Shown here piece by piece: positions 6,390-10,642 of a stretch of 10,642 nucleotides of DNA. The stretch is from NCBI GenBank assembly GCA_017629455.1, contig JAGBXE010000069.1, forward strand, positions 1 through 10,642, in the 5' to 3' direction. Below the pieces are notes generated by a model that did no database searches, had not been told where the DNA came from, and worked only from the letters and a program-made list of their open reading frames with translations. The position numbers were made by a program, and so were the translations under genes. Origin of the DNA: Kiritimatiellia bacterium. GTDB lineage: Bacteria; Verrucomicrobiota; Kiritimatiellia; RFP12; UBA1067. Position 1 is the stretch's first letter. The number at the start of each line of letters is the position of its first letter.

Positions 6390-7475
6390 TTACTTTTTTG
6401 CGCTTTCCGCGTCAGAGGTGTTTTTAGGGGCGAGCTTTATTTCAATCGGAACGAACATCGAAGGATTGTTGGCGCGCTTCATTATTTTGTCGGCGTATTC
6501 ATCGCTGTAGTAGCGGTCAGTCTCGGTTCTGTCGCGGCGGCCGTTGTAGCGGCGCAATGCTGAAAGCCAACCTGAAAACTTGCTTTTGGGCGTTTCTGCC
6601 GCGGGCTTAGCGGAAGTGCCAAATCCTTTGCGCGACAAATACCGCAAGGCGGCCCTAATGTTTGTTTCAAGCGAGCCTTCGTTGCGCTTTTCCGGCTTGT
6701 TAAGCCCTACAAGTTTTTTTTCGTCGCCCCAATCGCCGGGAACATTTACCTGAAGGGGGTCTACCTTCCACGCGGCGATCGATCTAGGGCCGTTTCCACC
6801 TGACTCTTCGATCATGTGCGACTTAACGAGCGCGGCATTTAGCTCTGGAATCTTGACCGCCTGCTGCTGAGTGCCCCCGCAAGCCGACATTTTATCGGCG
6901 TTGAATTCTTTTACGAGCTTTACTATAAGCGCATCGTGTGCTTGGTAGCGCTCGTCTTCGAAGCCCGAAAAAACTGGTACGGCGTCAACTGATTGTTTGC
7001 CTTCTTTTTTTGCAGTTTGTTTTTTGCGCTTTACTGTTTTATCGGGAAACCATTTTCTGAACCATGCCTCAAGCCTGCGCACGGTCTTCATTTCTGATTT
7101 CGTAATAAAGCGACGGTCGACATAGATTTCGCCGTATTTATTAAAGGAAAGGCTTTTTAGAAAACCGCCAGTATCGGGTGTGTATCTTTCGCTTGCGCAG
7201 GGCGGCACTTCTGCTAGCCCCTTTGCTGCAAGAGCCTTGCGGTGTTTTTCTTCGCGTTGAGAGGCTCGCAAATGAATTTCGTAAGCTTCAAGTGCTATTG
7301 GAAAAAGCTCTGCAAGTGCAGCTGGGTCGAGAGAGAGTAGCTTAGCCTGAGCCTTTTTTTGAAAGCGCTGAAATTCTGGCGATGCCTGAGCGCCCTCGGG
7401 GAACTGGGCAACAGCAAGCGTAGGGATCAGCACAAAAAGCGCGATCGCGAGGATTGATAAATTAGTTCGCATCAT
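6390..7475 (-). CDS. Secreted protein with lysozyme/lytic-transglycosylase-like C-terminal half
   Basis: Residues 1-23 form a clear signal peptide (MMRT, hydrophobic core, AVA before Q24), so the 361-residue product is exported. Residues about 30-165 are helical and charged, with a K-rich stretch at 149-160, and were not recognised. The second half resembles the SLT lysozyme-like fold: a helix ending MIEESGGN (221-228, candidate catalytic E223 or E224), then DPLQVNVPGDWG (239-250) in the place of the GLMQI turn, an N-x-x-A-A-L-R-Y helix at 272-279, and ALRRYNG (306-312) followed by YADKIM (327-332) in the place of the AYNAG...Y helices. This suggests cleavage of peptidoglycan glycan strands, in keeping with murE upstream. 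Family membership is inferred by eye. It abuts the kinase stop with no gap and no visible Shine-Dalgarno sequence. Confidence 0.6.
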   Translation of the reverse strand: MMRTNLSILAIALFVLIPTLAVAQFPEGAQASPEFQRFQKKAQAKLLSLDPAALAELFPIALEAYEIHLRASQREEKHRKALAAKGLAEVPPCASERYTPDTGGFLKSLSFNKYGEIYVDRRFITKSEMKTVRRLEAWFRKWFPDKTVKRKKQTAKKEGKQSVDAVPVFSGFEDERYQAHDALIVKLVKEFNADKMSACGGTQQQAVKIPELNAALVKSHMIEESGGNGPRSIAAWKVDPLQVNVPGDWGDEKKLVGLNKPEKRNEGSLETNIRAALRYLSRKGFGTSAKPAAETPKSKFSGWLSALRRYNGRRDRTETDRYYSDEYADKIMKRANNPSMFVPIEIKLAPKNTSDAESAKK

Positions 7476-8456
7476 TTATGCGCGGCGTGGAAATTGGCTG
7501 TCGAGAGCCATTGTCTCAGCAAGTGACTTAGCTCCGCTTATTGAATCGGGCGCAGAAAGATTGCACGCAGCAGTGCAAGAAGCAAGGCGCAGCGATTCTT
7601 CGGGCGAAAGGCCTTTCATTATCGCATAGAGCATGCCTGCGCAAAATGCATCGCCTGCGCCAACAGAGCCGCGTATCCAACCTTGCGGAAGGGAAAGTGA
7701 CGGAACTTGCGTGAAATCGCCTTCGCGGCTCATTGTCGCACCGACTTCGGGGCAATGCACAGCTACGCGTTCGCGCACGCCGAGAGAGAGGAGCCCTTCG
7801 CAAATGGCGCGTATATCAGATTTGTCAGCACCAGTAGCAAGAGAACCTTCGACTTCGTTTACAATGGCGTAATCGCAGTATTTAAGCGCTGGTCTTACAA
7901 TTCGCGCAAAACGCTCGGACTGCTCGCTTACGACATCAATCGAAGTTTTTATTCCAGCTTTTTGTGCCTCTGCAAGAAGCCGTGCGGCCTTGGTGCCGTA
8001 CTCTGAATCGCTTTCGTCCATTCCGTCCAGGAGCAGGATGTACCCGAAGTGAAGGATGTCGCAATTTAGAGATGCAAGATTAACGTCGCTCGGCTTAAGC
8101 ATGGAATCGGCGCCATGCATATTGAAGAATGTTCTTTCACCGGTGCCAGCAACTGTCATAACATCGGTAAACGATGTTGGCGTACCGTTAACACGTTCAA
8201 TGCCGCTTACATCCAGCCCGCGAGCGGAAAGGGTTTTTACAATAAAATCACCTTTATCGTCGCATCCGACTTTGCCGATGGCTTTTACATCTATCGATGG
8301 ATCAAGAGTTTTGAGATCGATGCCTGTATTGCAGACTGACCCGCCGACCGCGCGCGAGAGTGACTCGATCTGAACAAGCATGCCCTGTGTGGGCCATGAT
8401 TTGATAATTTTTACCTCATCGACAATGAGGCTACCACAGAAAGCGATGCTATTCAT
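7476..8456 (-). CDS. PfkB-family carbohydrate/nucleoside kinase
   Basis: A ribokinase-fold kinase of 326 residues that transfers phosphate from ATP to a sugar or related alcohol. N-terminal FCGSLIVDE (6-14) and [10 protein letters not shown] (36-45) form the substrate side. The second PfkB signature [14 protein letters not shown] (261-274) carries the anion hole and the catalytic base D269. The SIDVVSEQS segment and [10 protein letters not shown] (196-205) fit the central sheet. The substrate cannot be decided from the sequence. ATGA overlap with the upstream decarboxylase (8453-8456) shows coupled translation, and a role in sugar or nucleotide-sugar supply is a guess from that pairing. Confidence 0.88.
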   Translation of the reverse strand: MNSIAFCGSLIVDEVKIIKSWPTQGMLVQIESLSRAVGGSVCNTGIDLKTLDPSIDVKAIGKVGCDDKGDFIVKTLSARGLDVSGIERVNGTPTSFTDVMTVAGTGERTFFNMHGADSMLKPSDVNLASLNCDILHFGYILLLDGMDESDSEYGTKAARLLAEAQKAGIKTSIDVVSEQSERFARIVRPALKYCDYAIVNEVEGSLATGADKSDIRAICEGLLSLGVRERVAVHCPEVGATMSREGDFTQVPSLSLPQGWIRGSVGAGDAFCAGMLYAIMKGLSPEESLRLASCTAACNLSAPDSISGAKSLAETMALDSQFPRRA

Positions 8457-9466
8457 TTTGAAATTCCCTTAAAATATTCGATAGTCTTGGCGAACCCTTC
8501 AGCGAGTGGAACTTTTGGTTCCCATCCGAGAAGCTCCTTTGCCAGCGTTATGTCGGGGCGCCTTTGTTTTGGATCGTCTCCTGGCAACGGACGATAGATT
8601 ATTTTTGAAGCAGTTCCGGGGAGCATCTGAAGCGTCATTTCGGCGAGCTCGAGTATCGTATATTCGCCGGGGTTGCCGGTATTGATGACAGGCGCGCCAA
8701 GGCCGTGTTTATTTGCGAAAGCGCGGACAGTATCTTTAGGTAGCTCCATATACGCTCTAAAAGCGTCGATAAGGTCGGTGCAGTATTGGAACGAGCGTGT
8801 TTGCGAACCATCGCCGTAGACGGTGATATCTTCGCCGCGGAGAGCCTGCATAATGAAGTTTGATACGACGCGCCCATCCTGAGGGTGCATCTTCGGGCCG
8901 TAAGTGTTAAAAATTCGCACCATGCGCGCGTCGATGTCGAATTCGCGAATGTGGTCGGCTACAAACGTTTCAGCTACGCGCTTACCTTCGTCGTAGCAGC
9001 TTCTTATGCCGATGGTGTTTACGTTGCCCCAGTAATGTTCTGCTTGGGGATGCACGAGAGCGTCGCCGTATACTTCGCTCGTGGATGTGTGCAAAAGTTT
9101 AGCTCCATCGCGGCGAGCGAGCGAAAGGCAGAGAAGAATGCCGCGGATAGAAGTAAGTGTTGTGAAGGTCGGGCGGGATTGGTAGTGGACAGGAGAGGCC
9201 GGGCACGCAAGATTGTAAACTTCATCAAATTTGAGTGCGGAGCCTACGGCACCTTGAATTGCGCTATCAAGCGCATCAAGATCAAGCTCGGTAACATCGC
9301 CTTCGATGAAAGAGAATCGTTCAGAATTGGAAAATTCGGCAATGTTGCCGAGCGTTCCCGTATAGAGATTGTCAAGTGCGACTACGCGGTATCCCTCGGA
9401 GAGTAGCCGCGCACAAAGATGGCTGCCGAGAAAGCCGGCGCCGCCGGTGACGAGTGCTGTTTTCAT
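8453..9466 (-). CDS. UDP-glucuronate decarboxylase (UDP-xylose synthase)
   Basis: An NAD-dependent short-chain dehydrogenase/reductase enzyme of 337 residues that turns UDP-glucuronate into UDP-xylose, a donor for surface polysaccharides. The Rossmann glycine motif [10 protein letters not shown] is at 7-16. The decarboxylase-type STSEVYGD segment (128-135, with E131) is followed by the YDEGKR form of the YxxxK pair (Y158, K162), and then [14 protein letters not shown] (187-200) and [10 protein letters not shown] (217-226). YDEGKR together with the HPQDGR loop is characteristic of UXS rather than of 4-epimerases or dehydratases. A related NAD-dependent sugar epimerase is the main alternative. 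The gene lies 10 bases after murE and overlaps the kinase start. Confidence 0.92.
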   Translation of the reverse strand: MKTALVTGGAGFLGSHLCARLLSEGYRVVALDNLYTGTLGNIAEFSNSERFSFIEGDVTELDLDALDSAIQGAVGSALKFDEVYNLACPASPVHYQSRPTFTTLTSIRGILLCLSLARRDGAKLLHTSTSEVYGDALVHPQAEHYWGNVNTIGIRSCYDEGKRVAETFVADHIREFDIDARMVRIFNTYGPKMHPQDGRVVSNFIMQALRGEDITVYGDGSQTRSFQYCTDLIDAFRAYMELPKDTVRAFANKHGLGAPVINTGNPGEYTILELAEMTLQMLPGTASKIIYRPLPGDDPKQRRPDITLAKELLGWEPKVPLAEGFAKTIEYFKGISK

Positions 9467-9475
9467 TATTTAGTG

Positions 9476-9484
9476 ATTATACCA
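9476..9484 (-). promoter_or_regulatory. Candidate extended -10 promoter between murE and the decarboxylase
   Basis: On the minus strand TGGTATAAT runs across the last murE codons and its stop, and ends 9 bases before the decarboxylase ATG. A transcript would have a leader of about 3 bases. No -35 at normal spacing was found, and part of the match is forced by the stop codon. Confidence 0.3.
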
Positions 9485-10595
9485 AAAACTTTTTTGCAGA
9501 GCGCACAATTTCGCGGTCATCAAAGGGATATTTAACCCCTGCAATTTCTTGCGTCGTTTCATGCCCCTTGCCTGCGATGATTACGACATCTCCTTTTTCC
9601 GCCTCTTGAAGCGCGTACTCAATGGCAGCGCGTCTATCTACCTCAATGTGTGCGGCAGTTTTAGGATTTGCGCGCGTGACACCTGCCATAATTTGAGAGA
9701 TTATAGCCATTGGCTCTTCGCTTCGCGGATTGTCGCTCGTTACAACAAGCTTGTCGGCCAATGATGCACACGCCTCTCCCATTAGTGGGCGCTTCATCGG
9801 GTCTCTGTCGCCGCCGGCTCCAAACACCACCCATAAGCGATTGCGTGTAAAGCCGCGCGCGGCCTTTAGCACTTTTTCAAGCCCGTCTGGCGTGTGCGCG
9901 AAATCGACGTAGATGTCGGCATCTGACGCTTCGGTTTTTACGAGTTCAAGCCGCCCCCATCTGGGTTTTAGCGTCGGGATCACTGATTGAATTGTTTCGC
10001 GCCCTATACCAGAAGCGCCCGCGAGCGCGGCAGCGAGAAGGACGTTCGACTTGTTGTAATCGCCAGCAAGAGGAAGGTCACTTAAGTCGTATTCGGGCTT
10101 TTCAGCCGTTACGGGCAATACGTTTAAATTGAGCTTTCGCACGGCTTCAAACATTTTGCTTCCGTTTTCGCCGTCGAGACATACGGCGTAAGGTGCGCCA
10201 GGGTTATTCTCGGCGATGTGTTCAGCGAGTGATAGCTTGACGCGGAAGTATTCATCCATCGTTTTGTGGTAATCGAGATGATCTTCCGAAAGGTTGGTGA
10301 ATGCGCCGCCTGCGAAAATCGTTTCGCGCCCGAATCCGACGCGGTTTTGGGCGATAGCGTGGCTTGATACTTCCATTACGCAGTCGGTGCAACCGTTCTC
10401 GGCCATGCTTGAATAGATTTCTTCCAGGCGCGTCTTTGGCGGCGTGGTGTAGCCGGTAGAAAAGCGCTTTTCCCCGTCATATACCTCAACGGTTGTTACA
10501 TAGCCGCATTTACGATCGGCAGACGCCGCGATAAATTCCGCAAACAGGTTGTGTATTTGGACAGCTATCCGCCGCCGAACACGGATTATCTGCAA
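9477..10595 (-). CDS. murE: MurE, UDP-MurNAc-tripeptide ligase, lacking its N-terminal domain and P-loop
   Basis: It adds the third amino acid to UDP-MurNAc-L-Ala-D-Glu in peptidoglycan synthesis. In this frame (TTG at 10595) the family motifs are TTPP (50-53), EVSSHA (75-80), DHLDYH (105-110), YFRVK with the likely carbamylated lysine K120, FGAGGDRDPMKRP (258-270), DNPRSE (288-293) and GKGHE (342-346). DNPR is the known mark of meso-diaminopimelate specificity. Full MurE proteins have about 490 residues. Here similarity begins only at LFAEF (17-21), where GTNGKTT should stand a few residues earlier, and the upstream residues (rich in R, I, V) do not resemble MurE. Real MurE sequence therefore seems to end near 10545-10555 although the frame stays open to the window edge. 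As shown it could not bind ATP. It is either a broken gene or a chimeric contig end. Confidence 0.85.
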   Translation of the reverse strand: MQIIRVRRRIAVQIHNLFAEFIAASADRKCGYVTTVEVYDGEKRFSTGYTTPPKTRLEEIYSSMAENGCTDCVMEVSSHAIAQNRVGFGRETIFAGGAFTNLSEDHLDYHKTMDEYFRVKLSLAEHIAENNPGAPYAVCLDGENGSKMFEAVRKLNLNVLPVTAEKPEYDLSDLPLAGDYNKSNVLLAAALAGASGIGRETIQSVIPTLKPRWGRLELVKTEASDADIYVDFAHTPDGLEKVLKAARGFTRNRLWVVFGAGGDRDPMKRPLMGEACASLADKLVVTSDNPRSEEPMAIISQIMAGVTRANPKTAAHIEVDRRAAIEYALQEAEKGDVVIIAGKGHETTQEIAGVKYPFDDREIVRSAKKFLV

Positions 10596-10642
10596 GCGCA
10601 GAAAGTACGGGAACTTTGGGAAAAGTTCTGCATGAACGGCGG
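10542..10642 (+). CDS. Possible fragment of an unrelated plus-strand gene beyond the murE junction
   Basis: Read on the plus strand from about 10542 (codons in phase with GTG at 10551) this gives an open, protein-like sequence including YLDSYPPPNTDYLQ, an amphipathic helix KVRELWEKF and CMNGG, running off the window edge. Two thirds of third positions are G or C. The minus-strand continuation of the murE frame through the same bases is unlike MurE. The product was not recognised and the left boundary is inferred. A second plus-strand frame is also open here, so this is tentative. Confidence 0.35.

Noticed and set aside
8885..9406. Open plus-strand frame of 173 codons opposite the decarboxylase gene
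   Set aside because: It is antisense to a complete UDP-glucuronate decarboxylase with all motifs, so it is a shadow frame.

Overview
The window looks like an ordinary bacterial chromosome segment with a GC content near the middle of the range. It has tightly packed genes, weak or absent Shine-Dalgarno sequences at several starts, a meso-diaminopimelate-type MurE and glycoside hydrolases. Together with a long disordered extension on Rho, this fits a gut or sediment member of the Verrucomicrobiota/Kiritimatiellota/Lentisphaerota group. That placement is a low-confidence impression from gene style, not a computed result. Both window ends cut through coding sequence.

Left part, + strand (1-2209). 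The C-terminal end of a probable glycosidase-like protein overlaps by 4 bases (GTGA) a secreted GH36/clan-D alpha-galactosidase-like enzyme, so the two form a translationally coupled sugar-degradation pair.

Middle part (2210-2635). This 426-base stretch has no protein gene but is rich in signals. It holds a consensus sigma70 promoter (TTGACA, 18 bp, TATAAT), a leader of about 77 nt that can fold, a complete tRNA-Pro (anticodon GGG, CCA encoded), a 43-nt G-free C-rich tract resembling a Rho entry site, two adjacent hairpins and an extended -10 promoter. A patatin-like lipid acyl hydrolase follows (2636-3538, +). A hairpin terminator lies between it and the convergent minus-strand operon.

Right part, minus strand (10595 down to 3625). 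Seven genes run in one direction with gaps of 15 bases or less and two ATGA overlaps: murE, UDP-glucuronate decarboxylase, a PfkB-family kinase, a secreted lysozyme-like protein, rnhB, coaE and rho. They combine cell-envelope work (peptidoglycan ligase, nucleotide-sugar synthesis, possible murein lyase) with housekeeping (RNA removal from DNA, CoA synthesis, transcription termination). Candidate internal promoters sit directly at the coaE and decarboxylase starts.

The most unusual points are these. (1) murE loses its similarity just before the P-loop near 10545-10555, and a plausible reading frame on the opposite strand begins there, so this is a junction or an assembly chimera. (2) The tRNA-Pro leader is structured and is followed by a rut-like tract. 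(3) CoaE is short and lacks the usual lid segment. No CRISPR array, insertion sequence or defence system was seen.
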